From: Euglena gracilis
Lineage: Eukaryota; Euglenida; Euglenophyceae; Euglenales
Length of the DNA stretch: 64,000 nt
Direction of reading: 5' to 3'
NCBI GenBank assembly: GCA_039621445.1
Contig: CP154954.1
Coordinates: forward strand, 73,288,308-73,352,307
Positions 10,507-19,867 of this stretch are shown in pieces (position 1 is the stretch's first letter; every line of letters begins with the position of its first letter). A model generated the notes under the pieces. It saw only the letters and a list, made by a program, of their open reading frames with translations. It did no database searches and was not told the origin of the DNA. The position numbers and the translations under genes are program-made.

Positions 10507-10701
10507 TCAGTCGGACCCCTCGAAGGGGTCCGCCGGGACGTACACGCGGGCCGCCCTCGGCTCCGCCGTGTCCCGACTGCTGGTGGCCGCCCCGCGCCCT
10601 GCAGGGTCCACCGGTACCCGCCCGCCCGCCCGCGGAGGTGACTCGTCGCCCACCGGCGATTCGAATCGCGACCGTCGAGTCGGTCGCTCACGCAGGGACC
10701 C
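10507..10701 (-). CDS. Gene B exon 3 (C-terminal tail)
   Basis: Joins in phase 0 after CCTCAGAG| and encodes GSLRERPTRRSRFESP through DPFEGSD, then TGA at 10509-10507. Arg/Pro/Ser-rich and probably disordered. Acceptor placement is uncertain by two bases. Confidence 0.55.
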   Translation of the reverse strand, partial: GSLRERPTRRSRFESPVGDESPPRAGGRVPVDPAGRGAATSSRDTAEPRAARVYVPADPFEGSD

Positions 10702-13700
10702 CTCTGAGGAGGAGTCGGCGGGCACGGACAACGGCAGATTCACGGTGCAGCACAGCATTAATTTTTTTCAAATACACTTTTGATGCGCGCAATTGCGCAA
10801 ATAAAGCACAGTATGTGGCTTCTGAGAGGGGGTGTGTGACCCCCTGTCCTCAAAAACGTTCATACTCTCAAACCTACGGAGCTGCAAACGTTCAGTACCT
10901 TTCCCCCTGCTTTCAGAACACGGAGAATTCCCCAAACAAACACGGAGCATGTACAGGCGGACAAACACCTTGACTAATGGGCCACTGTTTTCCAAGCGGA
11001 CTGAAGGAACTCTTTGTCAGACGTAGTACACATACAGGGCCTACCACACTAGCCCCTTAGGAGCAAAGTGAGACAGCTCGCACTTTTGATGCGCGCAATT
11101 GCGCAAATAAAAAGTATAAACTGTTTCATCAGGTACAACCGTATTGACTGCATCGCCACTCACGCGCACATTTTTTAACGTTTGATGCGCGCAAATGCGC
11201 AAATGCTAAACTGCACTTCTGTATTACTGAGGAAAGCATATTCGCAGTACTACGGCGACAGTGAATACAGACCCCCTTTAAAAATGGACTGACTAACCGT
11301 GAGTCTGGCTACTGCCTCCCCAGCAGCCCTCTGCTGACGTGGACGGCGGCGGCCCAGCACGCTGTCCCAGTGAACTTGGCACAGGTCCAACTCCGCCTGC
11401 GACCGGCGCGCGTCCAGCTCCTCGGGCTGCCGCCGTCTCTCCGGGCGCAGCCCCCTCACCGAGGCGAACGTCACCATCTGGTGGACCAGCCGGTCGGGGG
11501 CGTCCAGCGGCGGCCGCAGCTCACTGCCGTCCAGCAGGTCGTCCAGGTTGCGCAGGCAGTCCGCCATCCACCGCCGGTCCACCCCGCCCGCTCGCAGCTC
11601 CCGGGCGCCGTGGTGCCCCTGCCTCACCAGGAGGTACAGGTCCATCACGTCCTCCACCTCCACCGCCTCCGGGTGCTGCTGCATCGAGCCGCCCAGCCTG
11701 CTGAGGGTCGCCTCGTTGACCTCCTCTGAGAAGCAGCAGGCGGGCAGCTGGTCGTGCCACCGATCCCACATCAGCAGCGCGCACGCCAGCGTCCGCACGT
11801 AGTCGGAGTGGCCGCGCGGCCGGTGTCCGGGTGTCGGCGCCTCCAGGTGCAGCAGCATCGTCAGGGCGTTGCACAGCACCTTCCGCGCCTGTCCGCCGGT
11901 CTGCGGCCGCCGCTCCTCCCAGTGGCACTCCCGCACCTGCCACCCCAGCGCGAAGCAGGCCGGCGCCCACACCACCAGCAGGTCCTCCAGCGCCTGCGCC
12001 ACCGCCAGGTCCCGCTCCAGATTATCCAGGGCCTCTTCGCCCTGGGCCTCCTTCCGGCGGCAGTCCTCCAGCGCCCGGATGCACTCCATCTCCCGGCTCC
12101 CCGACTGCCACGCCCGCTGCATCTTGGCGCTGGCCGTCGCGTGCCGCACCTGCCGGGCGGTCTGCCGCTCCGCCTCCTCCTTCCGCCGCTGGGCCTGCTG
12201 CGTCAGCTGCCGCCGCCGCTCCACCTCGGGCACCACGGTGTCCCGCCGCCGCCGCAGGGTCCGGATCAGCCGTCGGAGGCGGGCACGCCGGTCCGCCGGA
12301 ACCAGCAGCATGGCGCCGACCCACATCTCCAGCGCCCGCACCTTCGGCTTGGTGGACCACTGCTCGCCCGGCGCCATCGTGCCCCGCTGGAGGAACAGGA
12401 ACAGCGGCAGCAGGCGGCGGTACAGCACGTACAGCACCTGCTTGTACGCGTGCCACACGCCGTACAGCGGGGGCAGCTGCCGCAGCGCCTCACCCGCGTC
12501 CCACCGCTGGCACTCCCGCCCGTACACCACCTTCAGCTGGCGGTACCAGAGGTTGATGTCCACCAGCAGGGGCAGCGGCGCCTTCACGCGGCCCAGGACG
12601 TCACCCTTCAGGAAGCGGAGGACCTTCAGCATCCCCACCTGGGAGGAGATGCGGTCGTCCGTCAGCACGAAGGGGCGCCACACCGGGACCCGGGCGTTCT
12701 CTCAGCCGCATCAGAGTTACTGCCCTGTGTGTGACACCAACTGCATAGTCGCACCTCCGATACAAAACAGACGCCAAACTGTTTTGATGCGCGCATTTGC
12801 GCAAATGCGCGCATCAAAACAGTCTGCACATGTTCATCAGCACCAGGGTGTGACCCTGTAATGGAACTCCTTCAAACTCACATCTGCGCGCAAATGCGCA
12901 AATCAAATGGAAGTGGCAGTACAGAAGAGAAACTTGTACGCAACACCGCTTCCCCACCAAAGATTGGAATGAAATTTCAAAAACTCCACATACAGTAATG
13001 TGCGCGCAATTGCGCGCATGTCGGTGTATTTAAATTCCCTTCAACTGAGACGCAGCCACAACCCTAACCCCAGAACATCAAAACCAACGTGTACAGTCTG
13101 TTCAGACCCCTCAGACCATCATCCAACACAGGCTATTCCAAGAAGTTCAACACTCAGTCACTCTGATGTTCGGGGCACGTCCAGCGGCACCCGCAGCTCG
13201 TGCGCCTCCAGCGGGCGTGCGCTGATCTCGGCGACCAGCTCCAGGAACGCCGGCAGGTCGGTGCGCACCAGCCGCGCGGACACCCGGTGGATGCGGCCCA
13301 GCAGCTGCTCCAGCGACGGGTACCCCGGGTACTCCGGGATGGCGTCCACCGCCGTCCGCATCATGGCCATCACGCAGCAGTCGTGGGTGCGGATCACCAT
13401 CCTGGGGTTCGACGTCATCGCCCGCTTCCAGAAGTTGTCGAACCACAGGACGCAGCTCCGCCCCTCCGACTGCTGCCACAGGTCCTCCAGCCGCTCGCAG
13501 GCCCGCTGCCGCCGCCACTGCCGGTTCCACATCGGCTCCTCCGGCAGGATGCCGCTGGGCCGCAGCAGTCGGCTGGCCGCCCGGTGCCGGGCCAGCGGCG
13601 CCTCGTGCTCCTCCGCCACCACCCGCTGCGCCGCCCGCGGGCAGGCGTGCTGCCGCAGCGCCCGGTACACGGCCCAGGCGTCCTTCAGCAGCAGCTCGAT

Positions 13701-13982
13701 CCGCTGCCGCCGCCGCGGCTCCCGGGCCAGCTCCTCCAGCAGCGCCGCGCCGCCCTCCGTCCGCAGCGGCACCCGGGTGTGGGCCACCTGCACCACCAGG
13801 GACTGCAGCGGGTGGCCGCGCTGCACGACCGCCGCCACAAACTCCTCGTAGGTGGCGGCGAAGTGGGCCTTCACCAGCTGGCCCAGCAGCTTTCCTGACT
13901 CCGCGGCCAGGGCAGCCTCCTCGCTGTAGCCTTCGTAGCCACGGCGGCGGGAGTGGGTGCTGCTGGCCTGGGAGGACTCCAT
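10507..13982 (-). CDS. Gene B: candidate transposase-like protein of the 10.8-kb element (3 exons)
   Basis: Spliced model (minus strand): 13982-13179, 12698-11298, 10701-10507; about 799 aa, phase 0 at both junctions. Three acidic motifs sit in strand-like contexts: CVLWFDNFWKRAM (about residue 180), FVLTDDRISS (about 280) and LPLLVDINLWYRQLK (about 315). A helical Arg/Glu-rich linker, an all-helical region and a disordered Arg/Pro tail ending VYVPADPFEGSD follow. Spacing of the first Asp, the second Asp pair and the third Asp is compatible with an RNase H-type (DDE/DDD) catalytic core, and the pattern recalls DUF6589-type proteins. This is inference; no catalytic Glu can be assigned. Gene B lies between the right TIR and gene A on the same strand. 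The upstream DNA may hold further 5' sequence, because an acceptor-like GGCAG precedes the chosen ATG. Confidence 0.6.
11298..12698 (-). CDS. Gene B exon 2
   Basis: 467 codons. It starts after GAGAG| with NARVPVWRPFVLTDDRISS and contains LLVDINLWYRQLKVVYG. A basic coiled-coil region follows (RRQLTQQAQRRKEEAERQ). It ends AVARLT at ACG|GTTAGT. An in-frame stop directly upstream requires an acceptor here. Confidence 0.75.
13179..13982 (-). CDS. Gene B exon 1
   Basis: Opens MESSQASSTHSRRR at 13982 and is very GC3-rich throughout. Contains CVLWFDNFWKRAM and ends HELRVPLD at GAC|GTGCCC, chosen because it is in phase with exon 2. A stronger donor at about 13163 (AGA|GTGACT) would not match the phase. 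Confidence 0.65.
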
Positions 13983-15128
13983 TCCGTCCCCTCCAGATCT
14001 GCCGACACACCACCTTTCACCAAAACCCACAAATCCGATAGCGTGCCACCCACCACTGTCACCATTACGCCTACGTTACACAAACACACATTCACACGCT
14101 ACACATCCACACATCTGTAAGTCATTTATTTTCTTCATAAACGTTTTGTGCGCGCAATTGCGCAAGTCAACAAACAAAAAAAGCACACATCAATTCACCG
14201 CTGCACCCTGCCTGGTCATTCCCCCGTGCAGGTCAACTCCAGACAGGGACAGCAATCACACATCACCATAGGGCCTTAACCACCCCGCACGTCACACACA
14301 CACTCTCAAATTGGTTGACATCGTAGCTGCTTCGGATTCACAACGTCTCCAGCAGTCGTACAAATCAGACCCCCTTTCACTCCACTAAGTAAGTGCCAAC
14401 GTCTACAGTGTATGAGTAGTCACACAACCGCCACTGGGTAGTCTCGCAACAAAAATCAACACAATGTGCGTGCAATTGCGCAAATCAAACAAGAACACTT
14501 TGTATCACTGACACAAATCTGGGGCGTCACAACCGCCCTCTCAGTAACTGAATCCATAATTGAGGAAGTAATCGTTTGATGCGCGCATTTGCGCAAGTGT
14601 GCAATGCGCCATAAGTAAATTTCTGTTGGACACCAATTGGAAGGTTCCAATTCGCCGGGCGTTTCTTCACCCTTGTGCAAAACAGGGGGTGCCACACCAC
14701 TCTTCAGGCACACCCAATTCCTGTGTAATTCACACTCTGTGGCACTCAACACACCCTCGCAATAATTCTGAAATTCACCAAGGGTGTCTGATTTCATCGC
14801 ACGCTAAACCATCAGCGTCCACGGATCACATTTGGACACCCAAAAGTCCAAAACGGTACGCCGCCAGATCTGGCCAGGTGGGTGCGGCGGGGTGGTGTGG
14901 GGTGGAAGTGGGTGTCGGTGGGTGCCCCACGGACAGCGTAGAGACAACCAGCTGCGGAGAGGGAGAGGTACAAATTTACACGCGTCCGTCCGGTCGCGAA
15001 GTCCAGTTAGGACTTTGTATTTGAAGGGGTTCGAATTGCCCAGGCCTAACGAGTTCCGTTCGCGATCACAAAAATTTTTTTTCGGCGGTCAGGGTACAGG
15101 GTCCCAGGGGTTACAAAAAGATGGTACA
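13983..15128. other. Upstream region of gene B and right arm of the element
   Basis: Contains three palindrome copies (about 14149, 14466, 14580). An extra 5' exon of gene B is possible but none is convincing. The part at 14860-15110 is G-rich without a supported frame. Confidence 0.4.
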
Positions 15129-15157
15129 TTTGCGCAATTGTGCGCATCCTAAAGAAA

Positions 15158-15188
15158 AAACCCTTAAGTGCGAATCCGGCCGCCTAAG
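15158..15188 (-). repeat. Right terminal inverted repeat
   Basis: Reverse complement of the left end, with two A/G differences over 31 bp. The palindrome at 15129-15148 lies at the same distance from this tip as its partner does from the left tip. Confidence 0.9.
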
Positions 15189-15193
15189 AACAA
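15189..15193. repeat. Target-site duplication, right copy (AACAA)
   Basis: Matches 4367-4371 exactly and sits immediately outside the right TIR. Confidence 0.75.
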
Positions 15194-15759
15194 GCAGCCT
15201 TTTTCCAGCCAGCCCAAATTTTCCAGCTGCCAATCCCCCCCGGGGGGGGGTCCGCCCTGAAGGTGTCCTGTATATGGCCCAGAGTTCCTTATACGAGGAC
15301 CAGCTTTCGATAAGAGGAGGGTGGATTGCGTTTTGGTGTCCCACTGGACCAACGAAGGGGGGACAACCACCCACCTAAGCAGTGGCATAGCCAAAGTGAC
15401 CGCTTATTAACTCGGCATGAAACGCTGGCTGAAATTTCTGCCTCAAAATTGTCCAAAGTAGGATTTTGAGCATTTTCTTTTGTGTGCAAAAGTATTGTCA
15501 AAAATGTTTTTTTAAAATCTGCACAACACACCCCAAGATAAAGAAATTGCCCCTTTTGGGAGGGCCCTGGGAACCTCCCCCCCCCCGTAGACACACAGGA
15601 TGCCCTCTCATCATACATGTCTGCCCCCTCCACATGACTCTCTCTTTGATTTTCCAATTTTCAAGGTTGTTTGGACGTTTGCTTCTCAATCAGGAATTCT
15701 CCATTCCACACCCTGGCTTGTCTCGTCTTTTCTCATTCACATCAACACCCCCAGACCAC

Positions 15760-15864
15760 CTCTGGCACCAGCACGTGGGGCGTATGGCCGCCTGCTGCCA
15801 ACGCGGTCCAGCAGTGGCCGACACCCCGCTCAGGCCGGGGCACGCCGTCGTCTCCGGTGCCCAC
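15760..15864 (-). CDS. Exon of an unrecognised minus-strand gene
   Basis: Thirty-five codons in phase 0 between GAGTCCAG|GTGGGC and CCAGAG|GTGGTC, with strong third-position GC bias. Encodes VGTGDDGVPRPERG, then GHCWTALAAGGHTPHV and LVPE. It lies 570 bp beyond the right end of the mobile element. It may belong with the minus-strand exon at 18625-18842, although phase requires at least one exon between them. Confidence 0.5.
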
Positions 15865-18624
15865 CTGGACTCATCTGTTGCCCGCCGACAGTGCGTGGAG
15901 GGTGTGCTCCACACACTGCCTTTGTGAAGCATTTTGATTTGACCAGCTAAGCAATTATGTGTGCACACGTGCAATTGTTTTGAGTTGGTATTGCGGTGGT
16001 TTGTGCAGGATCTTCCCAACAAACTGCAGACCCTTTTCCCCACAGGGTGGTAGGAGGGGGTCGGACCCCCTCCTGCCTCGAAATTGAAAGGGCTGGGAAA
16101 AACATCCCCAAATGTCACCAACATCGCCGAAACATCAAAAGATGTGCAACATGCTCGAGAAGGAGCAAAAAGGGGCATTGTTCGGTTTCCTGCTCGCAGC
16201 TCTGGAAAAAAATTCTATTCTTGGGACCTGTCAATGGGGGGTGGGGGTCCAGAAACCCCCTCCCAAAACCTAGGGAAGGGGGTTCGGGACCCCCCCACTG
16301 ACCTCAACTGAAGGGCTTCTCATCTGGCAAGAGCGGTGCGTGCTTATTCGGACCTGCCCCCCCCCCACCCATCCATCATGGTTCCTTCGAACGTTGGCAG
16401 TTAACACCTGCCGTTTTGCAACTCCACAACTCACCCAAAACCCCGGGGGTACCTTCCACAACCCACCCACTCCTGTTCGAGGTGGGAGGGGGGGGTACGA
16501 CCCCCCTCCTCCTCCTCCTCAGGGCTTCCCATACATCCCTGGCCAAGGGGTCAACACGTAACGTTGTCTGGGGTTTTCTCCCTTCCGCAGGACCCCAGCA
16601 GCCTGACCCCAAGGGTAATCACGCCCCCTCCCGCTGCAGAGGTCCCCTGGCCACAGGGCATCAGCACGGTGGCATGGGCGGGTGGAACAGGAAGGCGTGG
16701 CTCTCAGTGTAACTCTGAAAGAAAGCCAACCCCATCCTGAAATCTCAGCTCCGTTTTTTTTTGATCGCAGTATTTTGATGTTTTCACTGCTTTGCAATAT
16801 AATATGAATGGTATGGGGTTGCTTTACCATGTATCTATATTCATCTAAAACCAACACTGTAATTTTTCTGGGTTAATTCCTGGTTACAGCCTGATAGCGC
16901 GCATGAACACCAACAAAGTTCGATAATCTCGCTTTTCAAGGAGCCGGCATTTCAATGATACACACAGACTTCAAAGTCGGAGATCGGGAATTCCTCCAAG
17001 GTACCTCTGCGCGAGTCGTGGTGAGCCTGAAGAGCCTTGCATCCAGGCTTCTTCCCCCAAGGAATTCCGCCATTTCCCCTCAATCAAGAAGTTTCATGTG
17101 TGAATGAGGCTGATTGCCAAGCGCCCTTTTTCACCGCAGCCTGGAAAAAACTCGGGAAAACCCTTGATTTCCAATATTTTTTTCCCGCAGAATGTGCCGT
17201 TCCCTATGGAGGATTGTATGTGGGTGTGGGTGCAGGTGCGGGTGCGGGTGTGGGTGTGGGTGTGGGTGTGGGTGTGGGTGTTGGTGTGGGTGTGGGTGTA
17301 GGTGTGGGTGTGGGTATGGACACGCCCAGGGGGAGGGTGTCCGGTGGACTTACCCCCCCCTGGGAATCAAACCTTTAGAAAATCCTTGATCTCATATGTG
17401 CGACGGCCGTTTTTCTGGCCATTCATCTGTGTCTGCCCTCCTTGGAGCGTTCGCTGCCTTTGATGGCGCTTCATGTCTTCTCTTTGCCTTGGATGAAAGA
17501 GGCATTGGAAGGTGCAGTGGGAAAAAATACCAGAAAATCTTTGGAGAAATTTCGGGCTTTCCCAAAAAGTTTAGTTGCCTGTAATTTTTGTTCGGGCAGC
17601 AAGCTCCTCTCCACCCTGAGCGTGAGTGAAATACAGGATATGTGGCAAAAATTATGGAAAACAAAAAACCAGGGGGAAATATGGGGGAAGGTTATGGAAA
17701 ACTTTCATTTTTGAAAGAAATGAGGGCAAGGATAATACTGCAGACAATTTCGAAAGAAGTCGCTTTTCTGACCACACCCCCAATTCACAATTCAGACAAT
17801 TGACAGTGTCCGTAGGCCAGAGGCTTTTCAACACACACACACACACACACACATAGACACACACGCGCGCATGCATGCGCACCACGTGCACATCCACATA
17901 CACCCAAGGCCCTTGTGGCCTGGGGGGAGGGGGGGTAGGGTCTGGCCGAGCCCCCCCCCCCCGGGGGGGGTTCCCCCAGGGGGGAACCCCCCGGGGGGGG
18001 GGTTCCCCCAGGGGGGAGTGGGAAATACTTTTTGGTGCCGAAGGCGCGGAAAATTTTTGAAAAAGGTGCTATTTTTGGCATTTTTTTTAGATTTTTTGGC
18101 CATTTTGAGTGGGTCCCCCGGGACCCCTCAAAATGGGGGCCCCCCCATCGGGGTGGTGCGGCAGACCCCCCCTCCCCCCGGTCTTAAAAAAAACCCCTGT
18201 GTGGTCCCCTGTTGGAGACGGGGTTTTGGCCATTTTTTTGGCCCTTCAAAGTGCTGCATATTTTTTGACCCCCAAAAAGTCGGCCCCGGTCCAGGCCCCC
18301 CTCTCCCCCCCCCCCCCCGGGTGGGGTGCCCCAGGGTTGTGGGTGGAACCCCTCCCCCGGCCTTATATTGTTTTTTGTGTGAGAAACCCATTTGGAACTT
18401 TCACAAAAAATTTCGCGTAACATTTTTCCTTGTCTTTTCAGTTCCTGTGATTTTTTTGCTTTCACTGTAGGAAGGCTCGGAGATTTACCTCTGTTGACTC
18501 CAACAACCCAATTGCAAATGCAGGCGGCGACGGGTGGGGGGGATGGAGGGAACGTTGGACGAACACAGAAGTGGTGCCGGAACAGTGAAGTTTGGTACGA
18601 CCACTGAGTCGGGCTCACGCCCAC
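15864..18624. other. Non-coding stretch with microsatellites
   Basis: Holds a GGGTGT array (about 17215-17325), a CA array (17831-17853) and C/G-run hairpins near 17950-18020 and 18310. A GGCGCGGAAAATTTTTG-family repeat lies at 18026-18110. A tiny possible exon near 16591 is not supported well enough to call. Confidence 0.4.
17215..17325. repeat. GGGTGT microsatellite
   Basis: Roughly eighteen hexamer units of TGGGTG with a few substitutions, ending in GGACACGCCC. Not the plant- or animal-type telomere unit. Confidence 0.85.
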
Positions 18625-18842
18625 CCCGAAACGAAGCCTGCCCCCGTCCGACGTCGCCCATGGAAGCCCCGAGTTGGGCACGGATGGCGACGTTGCGAGC
18701 GAGCTGCGGACGCACGCCGCGGAGGACGCGAAGGGCCAGGCTGAGAATGTCGCCCCGGCACCCCCCGCTGCGGTGCGTGCCACACCCCGCCACGCTGACT
18801 CGCTGCGGTGGACGTTCCGCCAGAAGAAGGCCCACAGGAGCT
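18625..18842 (-). CDS. Exon of an unrecognised minus-strand gene
   Basis: Acceptor TTTCCCTCAG| and donor TTTCGGG|GTGGGC. The GC3-rich frame encodes APVGLLLAERPPQRVSVAG, a Cys/Gly/Arg segment, and the amphipathic helix ILSLALRVLRGVRPQLARNV followed by AIRAQLGASMGDVGRG. No family recognised. Same strand as the exon at 15760-15864. Confidence 0.5.
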
Positions 18843-19727
18843 CTGAGGGAAATCAAGGAAGGCAGAGCACATCAATTTCTTTCCGAAACAGCTCAATAAG
18901 GATTGGTTCAATAATTTGAGGCAGTATCAATGTATAATATTTGACCAATATTTCGAAATTCAAAGATTATGAAATTGTGCATTTTGGGGACTCTTTTCTT
19001 GAATAATTTGCCCAAATCATCAGTGCCGTCCTGCCCTCAGGTGCGGCCAGCTGGGTTGACTTTTGTCCCGACGCCGACCTACGAAACGCCCGCTGCAAGG
19101 GATCTCGACGTTTGTTTTTTCGAAGCCAGGGGCATATTTGGTGGCCAGTCGTATTGATCTGTAAGTCGGCTATCCCGAGAATCAAGAACACTTGGTTTGG
19201 TTTGCTGTGGTGGTAGGCGAGTGCCAAAAGTTCCAAAACATTTGCAGGAGGATTCCGAGTTCTTTTTAGCTAACAAAAAGTGGATGAGGGGTCCGGGACA
19301 GCCCCCCCCCCCCCAGAGGGGTCTCAGTCTGGGTTTGCGCCGAAAATTATCGTTGCAAAGCGCTGGAATTTTTTTTTTTAAAAAGGTCAAAGTGGCGAGG
19401 GAATGGGGGTTTGAGGTGTTTTCTTTGAGGTAAACATTCTTTCAATTTGTTTCAAAGGTCTCAATTTCAACCATGAAATGGTGAAACGTCTGATTTTTCA
19501 GGGTTTTCAAAACCCAGAAGTCATTGTGAGACCTCCATGGAAGGCAATTTACATATGGCGCGGAGCGCCAAAGGAATTTCCTTTTGCATTGTTGGGAACC
19601 AGAAAGACGATGGTTTTCTGTTTCCCGGTCGGTCAAGAAAAAACGCGGAAGTAACACCAGTTTCTTGCAGTGGACGCAAAACACAAGGCGCGGCCTTGGT
19701 TTCTTGTTTGGCGGGATGGCTGTCCAG

Positions 19728-19867
19728 GCCCACTTGCCCGCGCCCTTCCCGGGTGGCGGACCCCGAGGAGCCGGTCCGTCGGCGCTGAGCCCGGCGGCCT
19801 GGCCGGCCATGACCGGCAACCGTCGTACCTCGGCGCCGACAAGCTGGCGGCCACCGCCTGCGCCCCG
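19728..19867 (+). CDS. Candidate exon (plus-strand series, 1)
   Basis: Acceptor GGCTGTCCAG| and donor GCCCCG|GTGTGT. The GC3-rich frame encodes PLARALPGWRTPRSRS and then GHDRQPSYLGADKLAATACA. Product unknown. Confidence 0.5.

Larger units (their letters stand above)
5045..15148. repeat. Dispersed palindrome family inside the element (more than 20 copies)
   Basis: Cores at about 5049, 5556, 5678, 7189, 7607, 7633, 7733, 8700, 9292, 9332, 9372, 9411, 10784, 11090, 11186, 12788 (double), 12884, 13001, 14149, 14466, 14580 and 15129. The usual core is TGCGCGCAATTGCGCA, with TTTGA on one side and AATAAAAC on the other, so each site has a direction. Copies lie in introns and flanks, never in exons. 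None was found outside 4372-15188. Confidence 0.85.
4372..15188. mobile_element. 10.8-kb DNA transposon-like element with TIRs, AACAA target duplication and two genes
   Basis: The two ends are inverted copies of each other. Read inward, both begin CTTAGGCGGCC, then a single A/G difference, then GATTCGCACTTAAGG, and match at 29 of 31 positions. AACAA lies directly outside both ends (4367-4371 and 15189-15193), as expected for a 5-bp target-site duplication. Just inside each TIR, about 40 bp from the tip, is a palindrome (4411-4430 and 15129-15148). Inside are two minus-strand, intron-containing genes and more than 20 further copies of the palindrome, which is absent from the rest of the window. 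The high-GC coding islands of the element differ from its repeat-filled flanks. The ends, duplication and sites are seen directly; calling it a transposon is inference. A 5-bp duplication with this gene pair does not match any DNA transposon superfamily I know well. Confidence 0.85.

Noticed and set aside
11754-12861. Long plus-strand frames opposite gene B
   Set aside because: Shadows of the GC3-rich minus-strand exon; composition is His/Pro/Arg-rich and low in hydrophobic residues.
11298-13982. Firm assignment of gene B to DUF6589 or a named transposase superfamily
   Set aside because: Only the spacing of acidic motifs suggests it; without a profile search the family name would be a guess.
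4372-15188. Virus-derived or Polinton-like origin of the element
   Set aside because: No polymerase B, capsid, integrase or packaging ATPase signatures are present, and the target duplication is 5 bp rather than the 6 bp typical of Polintons.
16591-16614. Possible 24-nt plus-strand exon after CCGCAG with donor AGG|GTAATC
   Set aside because: Too short to judge by codon bias and no phase-linked neighbours.
17215-17325. Interstitial telomere from the GGGTGT array
   Set aside because: The unit is not a known telomere repeat and flanks show no chromosome-end features.
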